This document shows positions 9,624 to 18,083 of a stretch of DNA of 64,000 nt, piece after piece. Each line of letters begins with the position of its first letter. The stretch's first letter is position 1. The position numbers and the translations under genes are program-made. Under the pieces are notes generated by a model. It saw only the letters and a program-made list of their open reading frames with translations. It ran no database searches and was not told the origin of the DNA. This DNA is from Octadecabacter dasysiphoniae (GTDB lineage: Bacteria > Pseudomonadota > Alphaproteobacteria > Rhodobacterales > Rhodobacteraceae), in NCBI RefSeq assembly GCF_021532615.1, contig NZ_JAKGAQ010000002.1:124001-188000 (forward strand), in the 5' to 3' direction.

Positions 9624-11202
9624 CCCTGCTTCTGCGCCCGACCCGACGCCACAATCTGCCGCCCCTCAGCAGGCAGCACCATCAGGTGTGTCCGGGTCTG
9701 TGGACAGCGCCGCCACCGTATCGTCCGAAACAGATATCGATGCGATCCGCCAAGAAGGGCTGACAGGGCGTCAATTGCGCATGGCGCGGCGCGTGGCCCA
9801 GAAAAACGGCCTTGCGGTGACGTCAGATTTTGATGCGGTGCGCCAGTTGCGCCAGCAGGGTGTTGATCCGTTCCAGCGCGCCAATGTGCTGGAACTGGTC
9901 ACGCCCAACGATGCCCAGACCAAAGCCGCGGCCGGCCAAATGCAGGTCGCAACGGCTAAGGTCCCCGCTGAACAGGCCAAGGTGCAATTGCCCCAAACCG
10001 TGCAGCGCAAAGGCACGCTTCCGTCCACCAAAGTAGGCGCACACGATAACCCGGCTGAACGGCGCGCAGGTGAAATCCGGCGCATTCAGAAAGACATCGC
10101 CAAACGCCGCCGCCGCAATATGCTGGCGCTGTTCGGGCGTTTGGGCATGTTTGTGATCCTGCCGACAGTGGCCGCGGGTTGGTATTTCTTCGTGCACGCC
10201 ACACCCATGTACGGGACGAAATCCGAATTCGTGATCCAGCAGGCCGAAAGCAGTGGCGGCGGCGGACTTGGTGGTTTGTTCCAAGGCACAGGGCTTGCGA
10301 CGCAAACCGACAGCACCACGGTACAATCCTACATCACGTCCCGTTCGGCACTGGAACGTCTGAACGAAGACCATGGATTTGCCGAACATTTCATGAATCC
10401 CGAAATCGACGCGATCCAGCGTCTTGCACCGGATTCGTCCAACGAAGACGCCTTTGCTGTGTTTCAGGACCACGTGCAGGTCGGCTATGACCCGACCGAA
10501 GGCATTCTGAAAATGGAAGTCATCGCGGCGGACCCTGACAAAAGCCAGGAATTTTCCGAAGCGCTGATCGGCTACGCAGAAGAACAGGTCGATCAACTGA
10601 CCCAACGGGTTCGTTCTGATCAAATGGAAGGTGCGATGGCCGACAGTGAACAGGCCGAAGTCCGTCGTCAGGCCGCACTGGCCGAACTTGTGGCCGTGCA
10701 GGAAGAAATCCAGCAACCCGATGCCACAGGCGCAACAGCCGCCCTGCAACAGCGGATTACGACGCTCGAAATCAGCCTTGATAACGAACGCCTGAACCTC
10801 GCCAGTCTTCTCAACAACCGCCGCCCGAACGAGGCGCAGGTGAACGCGGCTGAAAACCAGATCCTGTTTATCCAGGAACAAATTGATTTGCTGCGTGGGC
10901 AATTGTCCGGCGGCGAAGGTGGATCAATCGTGTCCAACAATGCGCGCCTGCGTCAGGCCGAAGAAAACTATCTGATCGCCGTGCAAAAGGTGCAAACATC
11001 CCTCGCGTCGCTGGACACAGCCCGCATCGAGGCGAACCGCCAAGTGCGTTACATGTCGGTATCGGTCGAACCCATCGCACCGGACGAAGCCACCTATCCG
11101 AAATCGTTTGAGAACACGCTGCTTGCGTTCCTCATCTTTTCAGGTGTCTATCTGATGATCTCCCTCACCACTTCCATCCTTCGTGAACAGGTAAGCTCCT
11201 AA
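9562..11202 (+). CDS. Capsule export inner-membrane protein, KpsE/CtrB/BexC-like (copy 1)
   Basis: This polysaccharide co-polymerase/export adaptor bridges the ABC transporter to the outer-membrane channel. The ATG at 9562 ([10 protein letters not shown]) is preferred over the 9532 ATG; the gene then overlaps kpsT by 62 bases. The long N-terminal cytoplasmic region (~190 aa) is rich in Ala, Gln and basic residues. Then come a first membrane helix ([18 protein letters not shown]), a periplasmic domain beginning [17 protein letters not shown], an extended coiled coil, and a C-terminal membrane helix ([18 protein letters not shown]). The stop overlaps the kdsA start (TAATG), so the three genes form one unit. 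Confidence 0.85.
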   Translation: MTTKPKAQKFRIRRSSNSTVNPASAPDPTPQSAAPQQAAPSGVSGSVDSAATVSSETDIDAIRQEGLTGRQLRMARRVAQKNGLAVTSDFDAVRQLRQQGVDPFQRANVLELVTPNDAQTKAAAGQMQVATAKVPAEQAKVQLPQTVQRKGTLPSTKVGAHDNPAERRAGEIRRIQKDIAKRRRRNMLALFGRLGMFVILPTVAAGWYFFVHATPMYGTKSEFVIQQAESSGGGGLGGLFQGTGLATQTDSTTVQSYITSRSALERLNEDHGFAEHFMNPEIDAIQRLAPDSSNEDAFAVFQDHVQVGYDPTEGILKMEVIAADPDKSQEFSEALIGYAEEQVDQLTQRVRSDQMEGAMADSEQAEVRRQAALAELVAVQEEIQQPDATGATAALQQRITTLEISLDNERLNLASLLNNRRPNEAQVNAAENQILFIQEQIDLLRGQLSGGEGGSIVSNNARLRQAEENYLIAVQKVQTSLASLDTARIEANRQVRYMSVSVEPIAPDEATYPKSFENTLLAFLIFSGVYLMISLTTSILREQVSS

Positions 11203-12035
11203 TGCATGACGTCAAAATCGGGTCTGTCACGGCCTCAAATGATCGCCCTTTGACGGTCATCGCAGGGCCCTGCCAGCTGGAATCCCTGGACCACGCCCGT
11301 ATGATCGCCACCGAAATGGCGCGCGTTTGTGACGCCTACGGCGCGCAATTCGTGTTCAAAGGCAGCTACGACAAGGCCAACCGCACATCCCTGTCAGGTA
11401 AACGCGGCCTTGGCATGGACGAAGGTCTTGCGATCCACGCGGCCATCAAAGCCGAATTTGGCTGCCCCGTACTGACAGATATCCACACCCCCGAACAATG
11501 CGCGCCCGTGGCCGAAGTCTGCGACATCATCCAAATCCCCGCATTCCTGTGCCGCCAGACTGACCTGCTGCTGGCCGCTGGCGAAAGCGGCGCGGCTGTG
11601 AACATCAAAAAGGGCCAGTTCCTTGCGCCGTGGGATATGGCGAACGTCGTCACCAAAGTAGAATCGACAGGCAACAAACGCATCCTGCTGACCGAACGCG
11701 GTGTGTCCTTTGGCTACAACGCGCTGGTCGCCGATATGCGATCCCTGCCCGAAATGATGAAAACCGGATATCCGGTTGTGATGGACGCCACCCACGCAGT
11801 GGCCCAACCCGGTGGGCTTGGCGGTTCAAGTGGTGGCCAACGGGAATTTGCCCCGGTTCTGGCCCGCGCTGCCGTCGCACAGGGCATCGGCGCGGTTTTC
11901 CTTGAAACGCACGAAGACCCCGACAATGCCCCATCTGATGGACCAAACATGATCCACCTGTCGGATATGGATGCGACACTGAAAACGCTTATGGCGCTGG
12001 ACGCTATCGCCAAGGCGGACCCTGTTCGCCTCTAG
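11202..12035 (+). CDS. kdsA: 3-deoxy-8-phosphooctulonate synthase (Kdo8P synthase)
   Basis: KdsA condenses phosphoenolpyruvate with arabinose 5-phosphate to give Kdo 8-phosphate, the precursor of Kdo for LPS and capsule linkers. The 277-aa protein has [63 protein letters not shown] and the metal-site residues ([17 protein letters not shown]). The Cys in AGPC is the metal ligand of the metal-dependent class; the E. coli enzyme has Asn there. The start overlaps the KpsE stop by one base, which places Kdo synthesis in the capsule-export unit. Confidence 0.95.
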   Translation: MHDVKIGSVTASNDRPLTVIAGPCQLESLDHARMIATEMARVCDAYGAQFVFKGSYDKANRTSLSGKRGLGMDEGLAIHAAIKAEFGCPVLTDIHTPEQCAPVAEVCDIIQIPAFLCRQTDLLLAAGESGAAVNIKKGQFLAPWDMANVVTKVESTGNKRILLTERGVSFGYNALVADMRSLPEMMKTGYPVVMDATHAVAQPGGLGGSSGGQREFAPVLARAAVAQGIGAVFLETHEDPDNAPSDGPNMIHLSDMDATLKTLMALDAIAKADPVRL

Positions 12036-12095
12036 CCACTCTATACTGATGCGCCTAAGATTGCCGTGACCTTATTATTTAAGCGGCGATCCATT

Positions 12096-13421
12096 ATGCA
12101 CATTCTACGTCTTCTCGCAGTCCTATTTGCACTGCTGCCAGCCCTGCCCGCCCTGGCACAAGAAGCCCCAACAGGCGCAATCACCACCGAAGACACAGGT
12201 GCGCTGGATGCAAGCATCGCTGTGCGTATCCGCGAAATCCTCGGAGAGCTTGGCAACTACGAAGACGTGACCGTCACCGTATCTGATGGCGTCGTGACCC
12301 TGCGCGGTACGACGAATTCCCTGCCAGAAGCACAAGCATTGGACGATCTTGTAAACCGCATCGAAGGGGTCGTCGCGATCAAGAATGACGTGCGCGAAAC
12401 CACCGACATTCGCCGCCGTCTTGATCCCGCGATAGATCGTTTCATGAACCGGATGGAACAACTGGCAATTCAGCTCCCGCTCGCGCTGATCGCGCTGACC
12501 GTTTTCCTGATTATCTGGTGGATCGGCCGGCGTGTGGGTCGTTGGGATAACCCGTGGAATAGGCTCGCTCCGAATGCGTTTATCGCCGATCTGTTCCGCA
12601 TGCTTGTCCAGATCGCGTTTGTGATCGCAGGGATTGTCATTGCCCTTGATATTATGAATGCGACGGCCTTGCTGTCCACGATCCTTGGCGCCGCTGGTTT
12701 GATCGGTTTGGCCATTGGTTTCGCCGTGCGCGACACGGTCGAAAACTTTATCGCCTCCGTTATGCTGTCAATCCGCCAACCGTTTCGCCCCAATGATGTG
12801 GTCGAAATCAATGGTGACCAAGGCAAAGTTATCCGTCTGACAAGCCGCGCCACCATCCTGCTGAGCTTTGATGGCAACCACATCCGCATCCCCAACGCGA
12901 CCGTGTTCAAATCGCGCATCATCAACTTCAGCCAAAACCGTGAACGGCGGTTTATGTTCACCTTGGGCGTGGACAGCGGCGCCGATCTGGGCGCGACCCG
13001 CGAACTGGCCGTGACCACCGTTCAAGACTTGCCATTCATCCTGTCAGAACCTGCGGCGAATGCGTGGATTGGTGATATCACCGATGCAGGCGTTGAAATC
13101 GTGGTGGTCGGATGGATAGACCAGCGCGCCACGTCCATGACACTGGCCCGAGGCGAGGCATTGCGCCTTGTGAAACGGGCCATAGAAGCATCCGGCGTCG
13201 CTTTGCCCAACACGACCTACACCATCCAGATGGACGGTGCAGCGGCCCCTGAACACCCCGCTGGCAATGCATTACAGACGCCAGCATCACCGCCCCAAGA
13301 CAGCGGCGAAGTCGCGGTTGTCAGTGCCGAAGCCGAAGGCGCGTTGGACCGGATGATCGACGCCGAACGCGAGATATCAGACGGCGAAGACCTCCTGCGT
13401 GACGACGCCGCCAAGGAATAG
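12096..13421 (+). CDS. BON-domain MscS-family mechanosensitive channel
   Basis: This is a small-conductance mechanosensitive channel of the inner membrane, protecting against osmotic downshock. The ATG at 12096 is chosen because it opens a good signal peptide (LRLLAVLFALLPALPALAQ); the ATG at 12066 would add ten residues with charges in front of it. A periplasmic BON domain follows (residues ~35-100; VTVTVSDGVVTLRGTTNS). Then come about three membrane segments and the MscS core (LLSTILGAAGLIGLAIGFAV with the Gly/Ala-rich pore helix, then FRPNDVVEINGDQGKV). The last ~50 residues are acidic and non-conserved. The gene stands alone between kdsA and tRNA-Gln. Confidence 0.9.
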   Translation: MHILRLLAVLFALLPALPALAQEAPTGAITTEDTGALDASIAVRIREILGELGNYEDVTVTVSDGVVTLRGTTNSLPEAQALDDLVNRIEGVVAIKNDVRETTDIRRRLDPAIDRFMNRMEQLAIQLPLALIALTVFLIIWWIGRRVGRWDNPWNRLAPNAFIADLFRMLVQIAFVIAGIVIALDIMNATALLSTILGAAGLIGLAIGFAVRDTVENFIASVMLSIRQPFRPNDVVEINGDQGKVIRLTSRATILLSFDGNHIRIPNATVFKSRIINFSQNRERRFMFTLGVDSGADLGATRELAVTTVQDLPFILSEPAANAWIGDITDAGVEIVVVGWIDQRATSMTLARGEALRLVKRAIEASGVALPNTTYTIQMDGAAAPEHPAGNALQTPASPPQDSGEVAVVSAEAEGALDRMIDAEREISDGEDLLRDDAAKE

Positions 13422-13483
13422 AAAAATAGCCTGATTCAGGGCTTGATCACCTGTAGGGATTTGCGTATCACCCACGACGCTGG

Positions 13484-13558
13484 TGGGATGTAGCCAAGTG
13501 GTAAGGCAACTGTTTTTGGTACAGTGTACCGTAGGTTCGAATCCTACCATCCCAGCCA
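13484..13558 (+). tRNA. tRNA-Gln (anticodon TTG)
   Basis: A full cloverleaf can be drawn. The acceptor stem is TGGGATG/CATCCCA. The D arm has GCC/GGC around AAGTGGTAA. The anticodon stem ACTGT/ACAGT has loop TTTTGGT, giving anticodon TTG (reads CAA). The T arm is GTAGG/CCTAC with loop TTCGAAT. The discriminator is G and CCA is encoded (13556-13558). Its last 17 bases plus the next two recur at 24017-24035, marking it as the integration site of the island that follows. Confidence 0.96.
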
Positions 13559-13560
13559 GC
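13542..13560 (+). repeat. attL core: 19-bp repeat in the tRNA-Gln 3' end
   Basis: TCCTACCATCCCAGCCAGC covers the T-stem 3' strand, acceptor 3' strand and CCA of tRNA-Gln plus two bases. It is identical to 24017-24035 in the same orientation. Tyrosine recombinases commonly use tRNA 3' ends as attachment sites. Confidence 0.8.
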
Positions 13561-13602
13561 CATTCCTGACATTGCGAGTAACCTCCCAGCGGTGCTTCTG
13601 GC

Positions 13603-13696
13603 TGCCTAAATGCCCCAATAACTGCCCCAGACGGGTTGAACGGGTGCGAAGGGTGCTGGAGCCCCAAGAGTGCTCAAGGGGCCCCTGCCACGGTCT
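13603..13696 (+). repeat. Left copy of a diverged ~90-bp element-end repeat with hairpin
   Basis: This segment, just inside the left att core, resembles 24077-24160, just outside the right att core. Both contain GCCTAA-TGCCCCAAT, GGGTTGAAC-GGTG, GGAGCCCC and TGCCAC-GTCT in order. It includes a stem-loop, GCCCC-AA-GAG-TG-CTC-AA-GGGGC (13661-13682), that could terminate the integrase relic. Copies flanking both att cores suggest two related elements integrated in tandem. Confidence 0.6.
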
Positions 13697-13889
13697 TGGC
13701 GCGCAAAAGAAAATCACTTCCGCAGACCGCGATGAAAAAACAGGAATGAGAGCCGATCTCTGCGAGTTCGAGACGCACCCTGATTGCCCATACGTGCTTT
13801 GGTTTCAAAGGCCGTTTCTGTGCAACGATGCGGCCTTTGTTCCATGCAGGGCGAAGTGCGCGAATTGCAGGTAAGTTTGGTGTTTCCAT
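13674..13889 (-). pseudogene. Integrase (tyrosine recombinase-like) N-terminal relic
   Basis: The frame opens at ATG 13889 with a perfect GGAGG Shine-Dalgarno seven bases upstream. Its first ~43 residues (TPNLPAIRALRPAWNKG, KRPLKPKHVWAIRVRLELA) match from memory the N-terminus of a short site-specific integrase family widespread in Rhodobacteraceae. After 13761 the sequence loses that similarity and stops at codon 72, where the family runs on to about 200 aa. The catalytic Arg/His/Tyr region is absent. It lies next to the tRNA att site, as an island integrase should. Confidence 0.6.
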
Positions 13890-14168
13890 GACCAATCCTC
13901 CGATCCGCCATGCCCTCCCACAACGACAACCCGACGTTGACAAGCCCTAATATCATAGGATGCTGCGTCGCATCTCGGGTTTGTTCCGCGCTCGTCCCAA
14001 TCGACCCTATTGCTGTGCGGGACGCCCCTGAAGGTGACCCAGTTTTGAACTTCGCCAGAGACACTTTGAGGCACATCAGATAGTTGGACCCATATCAGGG
14101 ACGTTTTGTGCCTTTTGAAGCATCTTCTGTTACCTGATCCTGCACATTCTCTTCAAGGATCACACAAA
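13890..14168. other. Non-coding island DNA upstream of the integrase relic
   Basis: These 279 bases lie between the start of the integrase relic and the small ORF at 14169. Short open frames on both strands show no recognisable protein. It probably holds the old integrase promoter and decayed element sequence. Confidence 0.4.
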
Positions 14169-14441
14169 ATGTCAGACGATACGTCGAAGACCCACTACAT
14201 TTGTCAGACCTACATCGAGACAAAGAGCACAAAGGGTGCTCCGGCTGGCGTAAAAATTGACAAACAGTTCCAGTACACAACGGCGGAAGAGGCCGAGAGC
14301 CGAGCGGAACGTGCGAGCCAGTCACCTGATTGCGCAGGTGCGGATGCTTATATGATTGTCGAAGACCCAAGTTCTGGCGAAATTAGCCCGCCAACGTTTT
14401 TGGCTCGGATCGGCAATGTGCCAGAATTCGATGATTTTTGA
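14169..14441 (+). CDS. Small hypothetical protein, 90 aa
   Basis: I do not recognise this protein. The ATG at 14169 is chosen over an upstream start at 14106, because the upstream 21 residues are of low quality and the protein then begins MSDDTSKTHYICQTY. It is hydrophilic and acidic, with no membrane segment or signal peptide. A GVKIDKQFQYTTAEEAESRAERA stretch (residues ~27-49, quoted in part as KIDKQFQYTTAEEAESRAER) could be a short strand-helix element. It lies alone in the decayed left arm of the island. Confidence 0.55.
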   Translation: MSDDTSKTHYICQTYIETKSTKGAPAGVKIDKQFQYTTAEEAESRAERASQSPDCAGADAYMIVEDPSSGEISPPTFLARIGNVPEFDDF

Positions 14442-14445
14442 TCAG

Positions 14446-14670
14446 TTATTTGAACGCCGGCCAATGCGCCCAGAGAGTGAGCGAATAGCGCAAGCCTGAT
14501 TGCACAGGAACCACCTGATGCAAGTTATAGCTAGGGAAGATGCTGACACAACCTTGGGCGCGGTTGGCCGACAGGATTGCCTCAGAAAGAAAATTGAACG
14601 GCAGCGGCTTTAGCCCATTGATTGAGTGTTTGAGTATTGCTGATTTTGCTGATGCGGCGAATGTCGGCAA
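14446..14670 (-). pseudogene. 2OG-Fe(II) oxygenase (PKHD-type) C-terminal relic
   Basis: The last ~40 residues contain CVSIFPSYNLHQVVPVQSG and RYSLTLWAHWPAF. This is the C-terminal beta-jellyroll end of PKHD-type prolyl-hydroxylase-like oxygenases, with the distal iron His (LH) and the 2-oxoglutarate-binding Arg (GLRYSL). The region upstream, where the HxD iron motif should be, does not read as the same family. Only a fragment of ~75 aa is open, so it is a broken gene. Confidence 0.45.
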
Positions 14671-14886
14671 TGCGGGCTGCGATTGGGGCGATGCTGCGCT
14701 GCATCCGATGACTGTAGAGAGCCCTTTTGCCCAATTTTTGCATCGCAGCGAATGATCGCTAACGGGGCGTTGGAAGAAAGATCTTCAAGAGCGGCTTCGG
14801 CTTATATCTAGGGCTTGTTAGGACAAGTTGTGCAAAGTAGCGTTTGGGGAGTGAACAAGCCCGCCTAACTTAAGCTAGGAAAACTA
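14671..14886. other. Island spacer before the 128-aa hypothetical gene
   Basis: No gene is seen here. It contains the inverted pair GGGCTTGTT (14812-14820) and AACAAGCCC, about 45 bases apart, which could form a large hairpin upstream of the next gene. AGGA stands before the ATG at 14887. Confidence 0.35.
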
Positions 14887-15273
14887 ATGGATTCGCTGAA
14901 CCCGCTCTACAAAGAGGTTTTAGAGTGGGCGCAAACTGACGAAGATATCCCCGAACAAGATTGGGATCTTGCCCTGATCAATAGCTTTTCAGTTGCTGAA
15001 TTTGACAGACTGATTGCGGATACATCAATACGAGAAGGTGCCCGCAGCTTTTTTATAGGGTGCCTTTACACGCTAGCAGGCGATGCTGTTCGGACAAATG
15101 ATGAGGAACTTATCAACGCGCTTGAGGCCTATTGCAAAGAACCTGCATCCCAAAATATGTATCTAAAGTTATGGCAAACGAGGGTCCTGAAGTTGATTAG
15201 AAATCCAGCCAGCTACGAATACGCGTACTGGGGAGACAATCCATCTCGGTTTGTTCATGAAGGCGGTCTATAA
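14887..15273 (+). CDS. Hypothetical protein, 128 aa
   Basis: I do not recognise this protein. The ATG at 14887 has AGGA about 8 bases upstream. The 128-aa product is acidic and appears mostly helical (DWDLALINSFSVAEFDRLIAD, in part; EGARSFFIGCLYTLAGDAV), with a C-terminal aromatic-rich tail (YEYAYWGDNPSRFVHEGGL). It has no signal peptide or clear membrane helix. The size, acidity and island setting resemble small immunity-type proteins, but no toxin partner is visible, so that is only a thought. Confidence 0.55.
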   Translation: MDSLNPLYKEVLEWAQTDEDIPEQDWDLALINSFSVAEFDRLIADTSIREGARSFFIGCLYTLAGDAVRTNDEELINALEAYCKEPASQNMYLKLWQTRVLKLIRNPASYEYAYWGDNPSRFVHEGGL

Positions 15274-15755
15274 GCATTGCTCAGCAACTTAATCGTATCC
15301 CAAGCAGCCATTGCGGCATTGCGCAGCGAACGGCTGTTAAGTCCCGCGTTGCAGCCGCTCTAGCAGCGTTTAGGTTGGTCTGCTACTCAATGTCAGCTTT
15401 GGGGAAGCTGCACCGCGGCGATCCCTTTCATCACCAACGGCAGGTTTGGGCCGTGATCAGCGCTGCCCAAGACTGGAGAAACTCCGGTTGCGGCGATGCG
15501 GAGACACAATCGTCGCAACCGCATTGAACGAATTTTAGGCAAGCTCAAAGACTGACGACGTGTCTCACCCTGTTATGACCACTGCCCGACTGTATGCCTC
15601 AATGCATTCGCTCTCGCCGCAGTCGTCATCTTTTGGTTATGAGTCCTGCACCTAGGGGCTTTATTATTTTTAGCAATACAACTTTTGATTGCGTCAAGCC
15701 TCGATCCTTTTACAGTTGAACACCTATCAATGTTTCAGACAATCGGGGGAATTTT
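15274..15755. other. Non-coding region upstream of the multicopper oxidase
   Basis: Apart from the transposase relic at 15499-15642, no gene is seen. The last ~110 bases before 15756 are AT-rich (around 15660-15750) and probably hold the oxidase promoter. CGGGGGAATTTT just before the ATG provides a ribosome-binding site. Confidence 0.45.
15499..15642 (+). pseudogene. IS5-family transposase C-terminal relic
   Basis: Read in frame from 15499, the sequence gives RRHNRRNRIERILGKLKD, a stop, then RRVSPCYDHCP and FALAAVVIFWL followed by TGA (15640-15642). This is the C-terminal block of IS5-group DDE transposases (RNRIER-FG-LKDWRR-ATRYD ... AATVIFWL), which includes the catalytic Glu (in NRIER). 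The TGA at 15553 replaces the usual Trp codon TGG. The rest of the transposase is missing. Confidence 0.65.
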
Positions 15756-18083
15756 ATGAAACGCTTCGGGCTCAACACCACACGTCGCAACTTTCTTACG
15801 CTTTTGGGCAGCACGGCGCTGGCGAAAACGATCAGTATTCCAAGCACCGCGAACGCGAACGCCAACGCGCCCACACCTTTTGCGCCACCCAGCCTGATGG
15901 CGAAAACAAGCGGCACACATCTAGCGGATTACCAAGCTAGCCTGACGGCATTTGTGAACATGATTACGGAGAAGGAGATTGCGATCGCTCTAATGCCAAC
16001 CAACACTGACGCAGAGAAAGCAGCCAAAGCAGCAGCTGAGGCACAATTTGCGCGACTTTATGACACCGACGTCACCACAACCATGGCAAACGCAGTTACC
16101 GACGTTTATGCGCTGTCCGCTGGCAGCAGACCCGCGCCTTTTGCCAACGGCACGCTAACTGGCAAAACCGTCTATACACAGTCTTATCAGGACCTCACCA
16201 ATTTGGACGACAGCTTGTCGAATGTGGGACCAACGATGGAGTTTATACGTGGCGAGGCCACAAGCGTCTGGTTGGAAAATAGCCTGAGCGTCTGTGGCAG
16301 AAACCCGCGACCGGAAGAGATCGGCGACCAGAAGCTCGGCTTTACACCACACAGCTATGACTACACCAACTTGCATACGCACGGCCTGCATGTGGCGCCC
16401 AACGCACCCTCAGACGATGTACTGGTGACAGTCAAGTCCAGCAGTGCCACGGTATCCACACACGCGGACCACAGTGGCCACGGTGCGCATATGGAGTCCA
16501 TCTCAGCCACGCCAGACACGGCGTTCCCAAACTACTACGACATCGACAAAACACATCCCGTTGGCACCTTTTGGTATCACCCGCATATGCACGGCACCGT
16601 CGCCGCGCAGGTCGGCCCCGGAATGGCAGGCGCCTTGCTGATGCGCAGCGGATCACTGGAGATCGATTTTGACGAAATCCTGGAAAATCAGTGCAACATC
16701 CTGAAGCCAAATTCGTCAGGCACAACCCAAGCAGAAATATGGGGAGACGAACGAGTGATCGTTCTCCAAGGTTTCGAAAGTCTTTATAGTGTGAGCGACG
16801 CATCAACGCCGACCGTCGATGGCGTCTTTGTCCCAGATGCCTATTACACAGGCAATGACCCCAGCGGTACAACATGCCTTGATGGAGCAACGGTAGGGGA
16901 TGCAATTGCGACAACTTCAGAAATGGATAATTCCAATGTCCAAATTCTGTGGGTTAATGGCACCTATCAACCGACGCTGACCATGCATGCGGGGGAAATC
17001 CTGCGTTTCCGCATGATCAACGCAACCAATGGGCAAACTGTTATCCCAATGTTCAAAGCCACCGGAACCAATACATCCCTGCCAGGTGTCTATGCCATCG
17101 GCGTGGATGGGATCACGCTTTTGCCGATAGGCACTGATGATGATCAGGTCACTTTGCCGATTGCGATGGATACCGGGCCGTCAACAGTGACAGCATACAC
17201 GGATGATACGGAATATTTTGAAATCGACTATTCTACATCGGAAGCGTCGGATCCGAAAAAGTACTGGACAACCGCTGAGCTCATCACGCTGGCACCTGCG
17301 CAGCGCTTGGATATCCTTGTTAAGGCGCCGATGTCGGCGGGCACGTATCAAATGGTCGGTGCGTCTCAGGACGAAGCGCCCACAGTTGTTGGGGCTGAAG
17401 GTGAGGTCAACACCAGCGTCATACTGAACGTCAATGTGGTGGCCACCCCACGCACCCTGACCACAAGTCAATCGCTTCCCACGATGAAGCTGTTCGACAA
17501 TTCCAAATTACCTGCAATCGAGGCGGGCGCAAAAATTGAACGCCCACCGATGGCGCCTTCTTTGAATGCCTCACCAACGGCAACGCAAAGCCAATGGTTC
17601 GGGTATGTTGGGGCGGCGGACATGTTGGGTACGGGGAACTTCCAGATCAACGGCAGGACCTTTGACGCCAATTTGGCGGATGGGGCGCAGATCATTTTGA
17701 CAAATGACACGCTGACAGCGTGGGAACTTTACAGTTCAAATGGTCCTCACATGATGCACATCCACATCAACTCATTTGCAATCCACGGGCGGTATCTGGT
17801 CGACAAGAATTCGGGCGGCTCGGGGAGCTTCGGTTGGCCATCTGCTGATCAAGGCAGTTGGCCCACACCGAGTGTGACCATGCCCTATCTCATGCCGATT
17901 TGGCGCGATACAGTCTATTTTGACAGCTCGGACGGCTCAAATTCAGGCGCAACAAACGGTGGGCGCGTTCTGGCGACAAGTTACCAGCAAGACTACACCG
18001 GAGAATTCGTGATGCACTGTCACAACTTGTTTCACGAAGACAACGGCATGATGCACACCGTGCAGATCAAACCTTCGGCCTAG
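15756..18083 (+). CDS. Tat-exported multicopper oxidase
   Basis: This is a periplasmic laccase-like oxidase that couples one-electron oxidation of a metal or phenolic substrate to reduction of O2 to water. It has 775 aa, longer than typical bacterial enzymes (~500). The N-terminus is a Tat signal (TTRRNFLTLLG, residues 8-18). All four copper-ligand motifs are present: HTHGLH (H207/H209), WYHPHMHG (H275/H277), HMMHIH (H665/H668/H670), and HCHNLFHEDNGM (H754, C755, H756, H760, M765). The axial Met makes a CotA/CueO-like type 1 site. A His-rich insert (STHADHSGHGAHME, ~residue 235) lies between the first two motifs. The gene is flanked by IS5-type relics, suggesting it arrived with mobile DNA. 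Substrate unknown. Confidence 0.9.
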   Translation: MKRFGLNTTRRNFLTLLGSTALAKTISIPSTANANANAPTPFAPPSLMAKTSGTHLADYQASLTAFVNMITEKEIAIALMPTNTDAEKAAKAAAEAQFARLYDTDVTTTMANAVTDVYALSAGSRPAPFANGTLTGKTVYTQSYQDLTNLDDSLSNVGPTMEFIRGEATSVWLENSLSVCGRNPRPEEIGDQKLGFTPHSYDYTNLHTHGLHVAPNAPSDDVLVTVKSSSATVSTHADHSGHGAHMESISATPDTAFPNYYDIDKTHPVGTFWYHPHMHGTVAAQVGPGMAGALLMRSGSLEIDFDEILENQCNILKPNSSGTTQAEIWGDERVIVLQGFESLYSVSDASTPTVDGVFVPDAYYTGNDPSGTTCLDGATVGDAIATTSEMDNSNVQILWVNGTYQPTLTMHAGEILRFRMINATNGQTVIPMFKATGTNTSLPGVYAIGVDGITLLPIGTDDDQVTLPIAMDTGPSTVTAYTDDTEYFEIDYSTSEASDPKKYWTTAELITLAPAQRLDILVKAPMSAGTYQMVGASQDEAPTVVGAEGEVNTSVILNVNVVATPRTLTTSQSLPTMKLFDNSKLPAIEAGAKIERPPMAPSLNASPTATQSQWFGYVGAADMLGTGNFQINGRTFDANLADGAQIILTNDTLTAWELYSSNGPHMMHIHINSFAIHGRYLVDKNSGGSGSFGWPSADQGSWPTPSVTMPYLMPIWRDTVYFDSSDGSNSGATNGGRVLATSYQQDYTGEFVMHCHNLFHEDNGMMHTVQIKPSA

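Noticed and set aside
14753..14875. Integron attC-like pairs (GTTAGGA ... GCCTAAC, with GGGCTTGTT/AACAAGCCC arms)
   Set aside because: The core sites are in the wrong order for an attC (GTT-RRRY precedes RYYYAAC), the first core does not match the consensus, and no integron integrase is near.
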